Part shown: positions 7,350 through 15,785 of the stretch, piece by piece | Position numbering within the stretch: the stretch's first letter is position 1 | Layout of the letters: each line of letters starts with the position of its first letter | Source: UBA1715 sp045600045 | GTDB lineage: Bacteria > Bacteroidota > Bacteroidia > Bacteroidales > UBA1715 | NCBI GenBank assembly: GCA_045600045.1 | Contig: JAZRXD010000037.1 | Location: 1-58,838 of the forward strand | DNA: 58,838 nt | Direction of reading: 5' to 3' | Translations under genes and position numbers: made by a program | Notes under the pieces: model-generated | What the model saw: the letters and a program-made list of their open reading frames with translations, nothing else | The model's database searches: none | What the model was told of the DNA's origin: nothing

Positions 7350-8789
7350 CTATTTTGTGAATTTGAGAGTTCCTTCTTGAGCAGAGATAAAGTAAATTCC
7401 CTTTTCCAATGAATTTACGTTGAATGCTTTTGATGCTGTTGTTACAACTTGACCAACAGCATTGTAAACAACAATTTCTCCTGCAGAATATACATATCCG
7501 TTTTGTATTCCGAAACTTGCTTCAACTTCGTTGATTGCAGTAATAGGTTCGTCACTGAATTCAATACTTTCAAGAGTTACGTCACCCGTTCCGCCACATT
7601 GTAAGTATAGTTGTTTTACATTTGCTTGTATTTTTGAAACATCAATAGTTGCAACAGCACCTTCGAAACTAAATGTATTTGCTTCGTCATTTACGTCCTT
7701 CACAACAATTTGTCCGTAATCGGCCCAAGTAGGGAATTCTGTCAAGGTAATAACAATTTTTGTATAAGCAGAAAGGTCAACTCCTCCATTATAATTTGCG
7801 AAACCGATACCTGAATCAGATGCAGCAAATGTCATAGTTTTTTCAGTTACAGTATTACCTTCGCCCCACAAACTTTGCAATTCGCCAAGAATTGGATCAT
7901 AATATGGTTGAGAACCGATTTTTCCGTTTTCGTTAATTACAAATGAACTCAAACCATCAACTACGCCACTTGTTGTGTAAATTGCGCAAACAACGCCAGA
8001 TCCTAATTTAAACGGAGCTTTGTCAAGTTTTACAGGGAATGATAAATTCACCTCGTCACCTGCTTTGAAATCTTGTTCAACTGCTAAAAAGTATTCTGAT
8101 ATTGGTTGCCACCAAGTTTGTCCATCGGCGCCGCCAGTGTTGTCAACAATTACAATATTTAAATTTTTGAAGTCGGCTGAAGTTTTTCCGTTAACTTCAA
8201 TTGTTACATAATCTCCTGCTGTTGGCATTTCCGAGAAAGGAAGTGTTACAAGAGCTTGATAGTTTTCGTTATTATTTGCTTTTAATGTTAAATCATCGAA
8301 AGAGGCTGTTAAAACAGGAACTATTGCCGGTGGATTTATAGGATCTTCTTTTGTTGAAGAATAATATGCGGCAGTTACGGTAACTTTGGTTAAGTTTGTT
8401 GTAGGTTCCCAACCTGTTGGAGTTTCCACATAATTTCCTGCGGCAGACATTAAATAAACTTGTTGAATTGATTTTCCTGCCAACTCAATTGTTAATGTTC
8501 CCGAAGCTGTTGTACCATTTGTTTCTTGAGCATCTGTTCCGTCTGCATATTCAACTTTCAGCATTAATTCTCCATTTTCAACATCGGCATCTGAATATTC
8601 CACTACTACAGTTTTGAAATTTGAAGCATCGAAAGCTTCTTCACCTTCTCCGTACCATGCTTGAGCTCCACCGTTTGACCATGCAGCGTCAAAGGTAAAA
8701 GAACCAACTAATTGACTAATGTTTTGTGTTTCTGCACTTGCTGCAAAAGCAAACAAAGCACCACTTAAAAACAATAAAATTTTTTTCAT
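7350..8789 (-). CDS. T9SS-exported protein, related to the 2093 gene product
   Basis: The start is taken at MKKILLFLSG (8789); an upstream ATG two codons earlier is possible. The product has about 479 residues with a signal peptide ending AASAE. Modules cover roughly 20-155, 160-300 (with GQTWWQPISEY) and 305-410. The C-terminal 65 residues (GEIVVYNAVGQVVTTASKAF to the end) are a type IX sorting domain nearly matching that of the 2093 product. It should be secreted and possibly surface-attached. Module shapes suggest carbohydrate or protein binding; no catalytic motif is visible. The gene is single, closed by a terminator. Confidence 0.85.
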   Translation of the reverse strand: MKKILLFLSGALFAFAASAETQNISQLVGSFTFDAAWSNGGAQAWYGEGEEAFDASNFKTVVVEYSDADVENGELMLKVEYADGTDAQETNGTTASGTLTIELAGKSIQQVYLMSAAGNYVETPTGWEPTTNLTKVTVTAAYYSSTKEDPINPPAIVPVLTASFDDLTLKANNNENYQALVTLPFSEMPTAGDYVTIEVNGKTSADFKNLNIVIVDNTGGADGQTWWQPISEYFLAVEQDFKAGDEVNLSFPVKLDKAPFKLGSGVVCAIYTTSGVVDGLSSFVINENGKIGSQPYYDPILGELQSLWGEGNTVTEKTMTFAASDSGIGFANYNGGVDLSAYTKIVITLTEFPTWADYGQIVVKDVNDEANTFSFEGAVATIDVSKIQANVKQLYLQCGGTGDVTLESIEFSDEPITAINEVEASFGIQNGYVYSAGEIVVYNAVGQVVTTASKAFNVNSLEKGIYFISAQEGTLKFTK

Positions 8790-8907
8790 AAGCATAAATT
8801 TTAATTTTAACTTAATTTTTCTTAGTGTAAAAATAACACTTTTATTTCAATAACAAAATTTGTAGCAAGTTTTTATGTAAGCATATCATTTTAAACCGAT
8901 TAATTTC

Positions 8908-8915
8908 TACTTTTG
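8908..8915 (+). promoter_or_regulatory. -7 box abutting the AlbA_2 gene start
   Basis: TACTTTTG ends only 5 bp before the ATG at 8921, so transcription would begin at or next to the start codon. This implies a leaderless or nearly leaderless mRNA, unless a later start is used. Confidence 0.5.
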
Positions 8916-8920
8916 TAAAT

Positions 8921-9844
8921 ATGATTACGATTACACAACAAGGTTTGGAGGAGGCTTTTCGTTTTAAGGTGAAAGCTTCATTGTCGTTGGAATATATTCC
9001 TGCTAAAGCTATAAAAAGTTGCGACGAAAAGACAGCTTTATTTTTCTCCACTCTTGTTTCTTCCATGGCAAATGCCAATGGCGGTATTGTGTTTGTTGGC
9101 GTTTTGGCTCAGCGAAAAATGCCAAAAACAATAGAATGTCTTCATAACGAAGAACTTGTTTCGTGGTTGCGTTTGATTTGTCAAACTCAAATTTTTCCGG
9201 AAATCCCCGAATGTATTATTGAAAAAATTCCTGTTTCGGAGGATGGATTTGTTATTGGAATACAAATTCCTAATAGTCATTTGGCTCCGCACATGTGTGT
9301 TGACAAACGTTTTTATAAACGTTCCGACAATAAAAGCGTGCTTCTTGAAGAATACGAAATCCGCGATTTATATACAAAAGGTAAACGTTCCGAAATAGAA
9401 TTGTTTAGTGTGACGAATACAGGTGGAATACCAACAATGTCGGGCGGAAAATTCGAAAAAGTGAATTTTTATCCACGTTTTTTGGTGAAAAACACGGGCG
9501 GTTGTGCCGAACGTTTTTATAAGGTTGAACTGTCGGTTCCTTCGGCAATAAACAATCCGAATTTCAATACAATGTCCGAAAAATTTTCTCGTTTCGAAGA
9601 TGGAAATTCAATCTATAGTTTTGTTGGTAAAAACATTTTATTTCAGGGAGAAATTGCTTCTATAGCGGAACCGAATTTTGTATTGGATGAAACTTCCTAC
9701 AATACATTTGAAAATGGGGAAATTGTTTTGAAATTCTTTTTCTCGTCGGGTGTGCAGGTAAAAACGTTTCGTTGCAAGGAATTGCTTCTTTACCGTAACA
9801 AGCAAATCGAATTAAAGGATTTTGCGACGAATATTCTTGAATAG
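8921..9844 (+). CDS. AlbA_2 (Schlafen-like) domain protein
   Basis: The 307-residue protein carries, in its first 155 residues, the AlbA_2 pattern: SLEYIPAKAIKS, then ANANGGIVFVGV, then PHMCVDKRFYKRSDNKSVLL. AlbA_2 domains occur in Bacteroidota transcription regulators and in Schlafen-type nucleases. The usual C-terminal winged helix or ATPase region is absent. The remainder (160-307) looks like an all-beta domain (YPRFLVKNTGG, FSRFEDGNSIYSFVGK). It may bind nucleic acid; a specific role cannot be read. It stands alone between two minus-strand genes. The start follows the -7 box closely, so the true start might be internal. Confidence 0.8.
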   Translation: MITITQQGLEEAFRFKVKASLSLEYIPAKAIKSCDEKTALFFSTLVSSMANANGGIVFVGVLAQRKMPKTIECLHNEELVSWLRLICQTQIFPEIPECIIEKIPVSEDGFVIGIQIPNSHLAPHMCVDKRFYKRSDNKSVLLEEYEIRDLYTKGKRSEIELFSVTNTGGIPTMSGGKFEKVNFYPRFLVKNTGGCAERFYKVELSVPSAINNPNFNTMSEKFSRFEDGNSIYSFVGKNILFQGEIASIAEPNFVLDETSYNTFENGEIVLKFFFSSGVQVKTFRCKELLLYRNKQIELKDFATNILE

Positions 9845-9888
9845 CAGTGAAACTTTAAACTTCTTGACATTAAAATTGTCAATTCGTC

Positions 9889-10350
9889 CTATTTTACTTC
9901 TTCCAAAAGTTTGTCTAAATCAAGTGTTTCTTGTTTTGTTTGCAATTTAGGATAGTTGATTTGATCCGAAATCAAATAAGAAACAGGGAAATCTGGCAAG
10001 AGTTGTTTGTAGAAAGAATAGGCTTCGTCTTTCGAACGGAAATCGCCCACGCGAATTTTGAAGAAAGGAGGTTGGTAAATTAAATAGGCGCCAACGTCGG
10101 GATATTTCGACAAGAATAGTTTTCGTGCATTTTGAGCTTCGGTGCGGGAGTTGGTTCCCGACGAATTGTAGATTTGAACTCTCCATCCAGCGACTTTTCC
10201 ATTATTCGTTTTGTTGATTTCGATATGAGTGTTAACCAACTCTTGAATTCTTTGGTCTTGTTCAATCGTAACTGTTCCTTCTGTCGGTTCCGTTTGGGCA
10301 AAAACCGTTGTTGTAACAATCGAAAGCGCTATAAAAAAGAGTTTTTTCAT
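9889..10350 (-). CDS. SPOR domain periplasmic protein
   Basis: From the start at 10350 the protein has 153 residues: a signal peptide (MKKLFFIALSIVTTTVFAQ) followed by a SPOR domain (GWRVQIYNSSGTNSRTEAQ ... FKIRVGDFRSKDEAYSFYK). SPOR domains bind denuded septal peptidoglycan. An upstream in-frame ATG at 10368 is part of the -7 box (10375-10368), so it cannot be the start. Its promoter lies between it and the gene at 10415, so it can be expressed separately. A role in the cell envelope is likely. Confidence 0.9.
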   Translation of the reverse strand: MKKLFFIALSIVTTTVFAQTEPTEGTVTIEQDQRIQELVNTHIEINKTNNGKVAGWRVQIYNSSGTNSRTEAQNARKLFLSKYPDVGAYLIYQPPFFKIRVGDFRSKDEAYSFYKQLLPDFPVSYLISDQINYPKLQTKQETLDLDKLLEEVK

Positions 10351-10367
10351 AAACATATTCTGTTTCA

Positions 10368-10375
10368 CAAAGGTA
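10368..10375 (-). promoter_or_regulatory. -7 box of the SPOR gene
   Basis: TACCTTTG on the minus strand, 17 bp before the ATG at 10350, fits TAnnTTTG. It rules out the in-frame ATG at 10368 as the start. Confidence 0.6.
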
Positions 10376-10414
10376 AAATTTTATCAAATTGGAAGGTGCT
10401 GTTTTTTTAAAAAA

Positions 10415-11452
10415 TCACTTAAGATTCTTTGTATTATAGGTCTTTTCCAATTCCAATATGCTCAATTTGTTTGTGTAAAGATCTTTTATATAAGTTCGTA
10501 TAATGTTGTATCGCTTGCCTTGTCCTTTTAGATTTATGACATTTGATTCTGAAATTTCATAATCCATATTTTGGGGAATTAATTCTAAAATTTTTGAAAT
10601 TCTGTCGCCAGGAACAAGCAACATAACATCGATTTCGTCGCGTACAAACATTGCGATTGTTGAGTCCAATGAATTTACTCGTTTCATTGTGATTGTATCA
10701 AGGTAGGGAAGTTTACGTTTTTCTTCGTCGAATTTGTTATACAATTCGTTTTTAATGAATTTGAATTCCGTGCTGTCGCATTCGTAGCGGAATGGACCCA
10801 CTCCAACTGTGGATTTATCGCCGTATTTTTCGACGGCTTCGTACGGAACAATTGCTGCCGCAGGATGTGCCAAATTTGCAGTGAAGTATGGCGATGGTTT
10901 ATCGAGAGTTATTTTTAGTGTAGCGTTGTCCACCACTTTAATTCCTTCTATTCGACTTGTGTCGCGTACTTCTTTAGGCAAAGCAAAGTAATCTTTTGCT
11001 CCTTTGATATGGTAAACCGTATTTGTAAAATTTATCGTGCTGTAGCGAGGGTCTGCCAACAAGTGGAAAGAATATTTTACGTCGTAGGCCGTAACATGTC
11101 TTGTTTTTGTTCGTCCGAAACAATCGTTTTTGTGGAATTGCGCCGTTGTGTCGATGGTAAAAACATAAACTAATCCTGTGTTGTCTACATCCCAAGTGGT
11201 GCAAAGAGCATTTTCTACTTCCAAAGTAAACGGATTTATTTGAAATAATCCGGTGTAGAAAATACTTGCAAGACTTTTTTCTAATTCGTTTCCGATTGTA
11301 GGAGGGAAAATGTATTCGTCAAAATTGACGTCGTAAATTGCCATACGTAAATTTCCTCCCGATTTAATGTCGTTTTCTTGTTTGTCATGGGAGCAAGCGA
11401 AAAAAACAAAAACACTCAGCAGAAGAGTCACTATTTTTTTCAACGACATCAT
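10415..11452 (-). CDS. Short peptide-type ABC substrate-binding lipoprotein
   Basis: The 345-residue lipoprotein (signal ending FFAC) matches the N-terminal part of solute-binding family 5 (OppA/DppA type): NALCTTWDVDNTGLVYVF, HVTAYDVKYSFHLLADP, LKITLDKPSPYF, STVGVGPFRYE. Members usually have 500 or more residues. Here lobe I and part of lobe II are present, and the end is a short helical tail (YIKDLYTNKLSILELEKTYN), so the ligand pocket may be incomplete. The start overlaps the previous gene by 4 bp (ATGA), showing translational coupling. No permease or ATPase gene is adjacent. It may be a truncated or repurposed binding protein. Confidence 0.85.
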   Translation of the reverse strand: MMSLKKIVTLLLSVFVFFACSHDKQENDIKSGGNLRMAIYDVNFDEYIFPPTIGNELEKSLASIFYTGLFQINPFTLEVENALCTTWDVDNTGLVYVFTIDTTAQFHKNDCFGRTKTRHVTAYDVKYSFHLLADPRYSTINFTNTVYHIKGAKDYFALPKEVRDTSRIEGIKVVDNATLKITLDKPSPYFTANLAHPAAAIVPYEAVEKYGDKSTVGVGPFRYECDSTEFKFIKNELYNKFDEEKRKLPYLDTITMKRVNSLDSTIAMFVRDEIDVMLLVPGDRISKILELIPQNMDYEISESNVINLKGQGKRYNIIRTYIKDLYTNKLSILELEKTYNTKNLK

Positions 11453-11892
11453 AAGTATTTAAATAACGAATTGAAAAGATTTAATTTTTGCTTTGTAAGT
11501 TCGGATGAATTGATTTTTTGAACAAAAAAGAAATCTTTTTGTTGAGAGAATTTTTCCTGAAAATCAACAAGTTGTATTTCATTAACAATAGGAGAGATTT
11601 TTACGAAAAAAGTGATTTTCCCGTAGAAATCAAGTAACGGTTCGCCTTCGTTTTGATTGTCAATCACTGTAATAGTAATATTGCTATTAGGAATCATTGC
11701 CGAAAAACACATAGGAAGGACTGTTTTTCCGTTCAACAGCATTTCTTTAGGTGCCTGCCCATGTAAGTCAACAGAAAACAACTGGTTTAATGTTCCGCAG
11801 AATTGAAATTCGTTGAGGTTCGTGCAAATTGCAAAAACTTCGAAATTCTCCGCTATCGAAGACATTTTTTTTATAATGGTTTGTTTTCCCAT
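11449..11892 (-). CDS. Hypothetical protein
   Basis: This is a 147-residue protein without a signal peptide. I do not recognise the family. It alternates short beta-like segments (NFEVFAICTNLNEFQFCG, SNITITVIDNQ) and ends with a hydrophobic LFNSLFKYL. The gene starts 1 bp after the alpha/beta hydrolase stop and overlaps the binding-protein gene by 4 bp, so all three are co-translated. A start at an internal ATG (MSSIAEN, residue 10) is possible. Function unknown. Confidence 0.75.
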   Translation of the reverse strand: MGKQTIIKKMSSIAENFEVFAICTNLNEFQFCGTLNQLFSVDLHGQAPKEMLLNGKTVLPMCFSAMIPNSNITITVIDNQNEGEPLLDFYGKITFFVKISPIVNEIQLVDFQEKFSQQKDFFFVQKINSSELTKQKLNLFNSLFKYL

Positions 11893-11893
11893 A

Positions 11894-12619
11894 CTAAAAA
11901 TCTTTGAGGAAAAATAGCAAACTTAACCAACATTCTTCACGTGATTCGGAATCCCACCAAAGAGTTTGTGCGCCGTGTAAACCTTCTGATTCTTCGGGTT
12001 TAAAAAGCACGAATTTTGTTGCTGCAATGCCTTCGGTAAGTTGCGTCATGTAGGGATATTCCTTTTGGGTGCAACCAACGTAAGTCGGAACACTCAATCC
12101 TTTAATATATTCGGCAATATTGAGAGAGCTAAAGAATTCACCTGGACTATATGCTATTACGGCTTTAATATCGCTCCTATCTTTTGCCACTTTTAAACAT
12201 AGTGATCCCGAGAAAGAACTTCCCAGCAAAAATATTTGTGCGTATGGATCAATGGAATATACGTAGTTGATTGTCGCAAGAATATCTTTTTCGCAGTCCA
12301 AAAGCGTTACATTTAGTTTCATTTGTTTTGCGTTGATTGCAGTTTCGTTATTGATGTAGTTGATCTCTTTCCCTTGACGTAAATCAACAGCCAAGCAGTT
12401 GTAGTCCAATTTTATCATACGTTCTGCAATTTGTTGGAATTCTCCACGACTGTATTCTGCTTGATGAAACATAAGCATATATTTGTTTGATTCCGCAAAT
12501 GTTTCGTAGTAATCTGCATAAACTTCAACTTCGTCCGACGATTCGAAAGTTATAGCTTTTTGTGCGAACAAATTTGAAAACAACAACAGACTGATTATTG
12601 CAGCAAAATATTTTTTCAT
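11894..12619 (-). CDS. Secreted alpha/beta-hydrolase-fold protein
   Basis: The 241-residue protein has a signal peptide ending in LFAQ, then an alpha/beta-hydrolase core. The nucleophile elbow is GSSFSG (Ser in the G-x-S-x-G-like turn), within FLLGSSFSGSLCLKVAKD. A later Asp/His pair cannot be fixed by eye; candidates include the His of EGLHGAQ. It resembles dienelactone-hydrolase-like periplasmic proteins of Bacteroidota. It opens a three-gene unit with a hypothetical and a binding-type lipoprotein. No promoter is visible in the 15 bp after the atpC terminator, so read-through or an internal promoter is likely. Substrate unknown. Confidence 0.85.
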   Translation of the reverse strand: MKKYFAAIISLLLFSNLFAQKAITFESSDEVEVYADYYETFAESNKYMLMFHQAEYSRGEFQQIAERMIKLDYNCLAVDLRQGKEINYINNETAINAKQMKLNVTLLDCEKDILATINYVYSIDPYAQIFLLGSSFSGSLCLKVAKDRSDIKAVIAYSPGEFFSSLNIAEYIKGLSVPTYVGCTQKEYPYMTQLTEGIAATKFVLFKPEESEGLHGAQTLWWDSESREECWLSLLFFLKDF

Positions 12620-12634
12620 TTCCGTATAATTACT

Positions 12635-12666
12635 AAAAAAGCCACTATTTGACTAGTGGCTTTTTT
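12635..12666. terminator. Rho-independent terminator after atpC
   Basis: AAAAAAGCCACTA (12635-12647) and TAGTGGCTTTTTT (12654-12666) form a perfect 13-bp stem around TTTGAC. It ends the atpDC unit on the minus strand. Confidence 0.93.
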
Positions 12667-12684
12667 AAAGAATTTCAAATTATG

Positions 12685-12921
12685 TTATTCAACCAATACG
12701 ATTACTTTGTTAGCTGATTGTTCCACAACGCCTCCACTGATGTCGAATATTTGTGGTTGATTTTGTTCGTCAACTATCACTACTTGACCTGCAGTAAGTG
12801 TTGCAACAATCGGTGCGTGATTTTCCAACATTTCGAAAGAACCGTTGCTTCCTGGCAAATTAATACGTTTTGCCTCGCCGGAGAACAATTTTTCTGTTGG
12901 TGTAATTATATCAATTGTCAT
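12685..12921 (-). CDS. atpC: F1F0 ATP synthase epsilon subunit (short form)
   Basis: The 78-residue protein begins MTIDIITPTEKLFSGEAKRI and contains GSFEMLENHAPIVATLTAG, typical of the epsilon beta-sandwich. It lacks the C-terminal two-helix domain that inhibits ATP hydrolysis in many bacteria, as in other Bacteroidota. It lies 8 bp after atpD in the same operon and is followed by a strong terminator. Confidence 0.95.
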   Translation of the reverse strand: MTIDIITPTEKLFSGEAKRINLPGSNGSFEMLENHAPIVATLTAGQVVIVDEQNQPQIFDISGGVVEQSANKVIVLVE

Positions 12922-12929
12922 ATTCTCAA

Positions 12930-14438
12930 TTATTTAGAGTTTTTCAACATTTCCTCACCTTTCGCAATTGCTTCTTCAATTGTACCAACAAGGTTGAATG
13001 CTGCTTCTGGATATTGGTCAACTTCACCGTCGATAATCATGTTGAAACCTTTGATAGTATCTTCGATGGAAACCAATTTACCAGGCATACCTGTGAATTG
13101 TTCTGCAACGTGGAATGGTTGAGACAAGAATCTTTGTACACGACGTGCACGTTGAACAACCAATTTGTCTTCTTCAGAAAGTTCATCCATACCAAGGATA
13201 GCGATGATATCTTGTAACTCTTTGTTCTTTTGAAGAATATTGATAACTCTTTGTGCAGTATTGTAGTGAGCGTCACCAACGATTTCAGGAGTAAGGATAC
13301 GTGATGTTGATTCCAATGGGTCAACAGCTGGGTAAATACCTAACTCAACAATCTTACGGCTCAACACTGTTGTCGCATCCAAGTGGGCGAATGTTGTTGC
13401 TGGAGCAGGGTCAGTCAAGTCATCGGCAGGCACATAGATTGCTTGTACAGACGTAATAGAACCACGTTTAGTAGAAGTAATACGTTCTTGCAAGAAACCC
13501 ATTTCCGTTGCAAGTGTTGGTTGGTAACCAACGGCTGATGGCATACGTCCAAGCAAAGCCGAAACTTCGGAACCAGCTTGAGTGAAACGGAAGATGTTGT
13601 CGATGAACAAAAGGATATCACGACCACCCGATTTTTCGTCACCGTCACGGAAGTTTTCAGCGATAGTCAAGCCTGAAAGAGCCACACGGGAACGTGCCCC
13701 TGGTGGTTCGTTCATCTGACCGAACACCATGGCCAAAGAAGAATCTTTCAAACCTTCTTTGTCGATTTTTGAAATATCCCATCCACCTTTTTCAAGGCTT
13801 TCTTTGAATTCATCACCGTATTTAACAATACCAGCTTCAATCATTTCACGAAGCAAGTCGTTTCCTTCACGGGTACGTTCTCCAACGCCAGCAAATACCG
13901 ACAAACCATTGTGGGCTTTTGCGATATTGTTAATCAACTCTTGGATAAGCACTGTTTTACCTACACCGGCACCACCAAACAAACCAATCTTACCACCTTT
14001 TGAATATGGCTCGATCAAGTCGATTACTTTAATACCAGTATAAAGAACTTCGGTACTTGTAGAAAGTTTTTCGTATTCTGGCGGATTTGCGTGGATTTGG
14101 TAACCACCTTCTTTTGATATTTCACCAATACCATCGATTGCGTCGCCAGTTACATTGAACAAACGTCCACGAACTTTGTCGCCGACAGGCATTGTGATTT
14201 GAGCACCTTTCGCAATTACATTCATTCCACGAGACATACCGTCTGTTGAATCCATTGCAATTGTACGTACAGTATTCTCACCAATATGTTGTTGACATTC
14301 CAAAACGACAACTTGTCCGTCGGGTCTTGTTACTTCAAGAGCATCGTTAATGCTTGGAAGAGTACTGCCTTCTTGTTCAAAACTTACGTCCACAACCGGA
14401 CCTACAATTTGAACGATTTTTCCAATATTTTCAGCCAT
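12930..14438 (-). CDS. atpD: F1F0 ATP synthase beta subunit
   Basis: This is the catalytic subunit of the ATP synthase F1 sector. The 502-residue protein has the P-loop GGAGVGKT, the catalytic-Glu segment GERTREGNDL, the DELSEED-like loop DELSEEDK and the Walker B region DILLFIDNIFRFTQAGSE. Length is normal for Bacteroidota, including the insertion around FKESLEKGGWDISKIDKEG. It pairs only with atpC here; the other subunits (atpBEFHAG) are not in the window. A good promoter lies 42-70 bp upstream. Confidence 0.98.
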   Translation of the reverse strand: MAENIGKIVQIVGPVVDVSFEQEGSTLPSINDALEVTRPDGQVVVLECQQHIGENTVRTIAMDSTDGMSRGMNVIAKGAQITMPVGDKVRGRLFNVTGDAIDGIGEISKEGGYQIHANPPEYEKLSTSTEVLYTGIKVIDLIEPYSKGGKIGLFGGAGVGKTVLIQELINNIAKAHNGLSVFAGVGERTREGNDLLREMIEAGIVKYGDEFKESLEKGGWDISKIDKEGLKDSSLAMVFGQMNEPPGARSRVALSGLTIAENFRDGDEKSGGRDILLFIDNIFRFTQAGSEVSALLGRMPSAVGYQPTLATEMGFLQERITSTKRGSITSVQAIYVPADDLTDPAPATTFAHLDATTVLSRKIVELGIYPAVDPLESTSRILTPEIVGDAHYNTAQRVINILQKNKELQDIIAILGMDELSEEDKLVVQRARRVQRFLSQPFHVAEQFTGMPGKLVSIEDTIKGFNMIIDGEVDQYPEAAFNLVGTIEEAIAKGEEMLKNSK

Positions 14439-14479
14439 ACAATCTTTTATTTAGATTTATTTTATTTTGTACGTTACCA

Positions 14480-14509
14480 CAAAATTACTTTTTTTTTGAA
14501 TATCACAAA
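14480..14509 (-). promoter_or_regulatory. Promoter of atpDC
   Basis: On the minus strand TTTG (14509-14506), 18 bp, and TAATTTTG (14487-14480) fit the Bacteroidetes pattern. The leader would be about 35 nt. Confidence 0.75.
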
Positions 14510-14642
14510 AGAAAACTTCTCTTTTTTTCGTGGGAGATTTCACAAAAGAGAGCCAAAATTCAAGAGGATGGAATTAAAAACGGATAATCACGTATTCTTT
14601 GTGTCGGTTGGTATGCAATAATGTATAAAGTGTTAGGAAATG

Positions 14643-15653
14643 TCAGTTTCTCCTAAATACTTTTGTCTTTTTTGAAAATGTAACTACAATTGGCAAATGA
14701 TCGCTTATGCCACCTTTATAGAAGGTTCCAAGATATGTTCTGCGTGGTGAGGTTTCTCCATTTTTTTCATTCTTTTGAAGTAGAAAATCATTTTGCAATA
14801 CGGTATAGTTTACTATATAGTTTTTTAGAAAAGCAGAACTGACTATTGCTTGATCTAAAAAGTTCCATTGACCTTGGAATTTGTAGGTTCCTTCGGCTTG
14901 TTTGTCTTCTAAATTGAAGAGACATTGCGAGCAGTTTGTTCCAGGTTTTTGTGCGGAAATACCTTCGGTTATGCTTTTGTCGTTTGGATAATCGTTGAAG
15001 TCGCCCATGATAATAATTTTAGCTTCGTTGTTTGCTGAAAAAATGCTGTCTATTTGATGCCGAACGGTTTGTGCCACTTTCATGCGGTAGGGTTCACTTG
15101 CTTCTTTTCCTCCTCGTCGTGATGGAAAATGACATTGAAATATATGTATTGTGTCGTTGATTGATTTTGCGAATCCTTTCACATACAACACATCACGGGT
15201 TTTTCGCGACAAATCTTCAAAAGTTATCCTGATTGGTTGATGAAAGAGTGGTGTAAACGTTTGCTCGTTGTAAAGCAAGGCTACGTCTATTCCACGTGGA
15301 TCTTCGGATTCGTAATGAATATATTTATAATGAAGTTTATGCAAATTGGTGCGATTCAATAAATCGCGAAGACAAGTGTCGTTTTCCACTTCGCATAATC
15401 CAACAATGTCGGGATTGTGCCATTCGGAACCTGCGGCGACAATTACTTTGGAAAGGGCCGTCAATTTTTTTTGATAGCGGTAGGAATTCCAATTTCGTTC
15501 CGATGACGGCAAAAATTCATTATCGTTTTTAATGGGATTGTCAATAGTGTCAAATAGGTTTTCAACATTATACGACATAACAAGGAAATCAATTTGTTGC
15601 GAGAAGCAGAAATTGCTGATAATCAACAAAAAAGCAAGAAGATATTTTTTCAT
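14643..15653 (-). CDS. Secreted endonuclease/exonuclease/phosphatase family protein
   Basis: The 336-residue protein has a signal peptide (ending FCFSQ) and the metal-dependent EEP fold shared by DNase I-like nucleases and phosphatases. Visible motifs are SYNVENLFDT, VGLCEVEN (catalytic Glu), DPRGIDVALLY, HIFQCHFPSRRGG, MGDFND and GISDHLPIV (catalytic Asp/His). All key residues appear intact. The signal peptide places it in the periplasm or outside, where it might degrade nucleic acid for phosphate or cleave phosphoesters. It is a single gene with its own -7 box. Confidence 0.92.
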   Translation of the reverse strand: MKKYLLAFLLIISNFCFSQQIDFLVMSYNVENLFDTIDNPIKNDNEFLPSSERNWNSYRYQKKLTALSKVIVAAGSEWHNPDIVGLCEVENDTCLRDLLNRTNLHKLHYKYIHYESEDPRGIDVALLYNEQTFTPLFHQPIRITFEDLSRKTRDVLYVKGFAKSINDTIHIFQCHFPSRRGGKEASEPYRMKVAQTVRHQIDSIFSANNEAKIIIMGDFNDYPNDKSITEGISAQKPGTNCSQCLFNLEDKQAEGTYKFQGQWNFLDQAIVSSAFLKNYIVNYTVLQNDFLLQKNEKNGETSPRRTYLGTFYKGGISDHLPIVVTFSKKTKVFRRN

Positions 15654-15676
15654 ATAATGTACTAGCTTTAACTTTT

Positions 15677-15684
15677 CAAAGATA
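15677..15684 (-). promoter_or_regulatory. -7 box of the EEP gene
   Basis: TATCTTTG on the minus strand, 24 bp before the ATG at 15653, matches TAnnTTTG. No TTTG is seen at the -33 distance. Confidence 0.5.
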
Positions 15685-15726
15685 TGAATTATTATGGTTT
15701 GTTTTGATGAAAAAAAGTGGAGCTAT

Positions 15727-15756
15727 CTTGTAGATTAGTTAATTGTGTTACTTTTG
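15727..15756 (+). promoter_or_regulatory. Promoter of the SprB-repeat adhesin gene
   Basis: CTTG (15727-15730), 18 bp, and TACTTTTG (15749-15756) approximate the Bacteroidetes pattern. It lies inside a longer open frame, which supports the start at 15786. Confidence 0.55.
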
Positions 15757-15785
15757 CGAAAAACATTTTTCAACTTTATACATTT

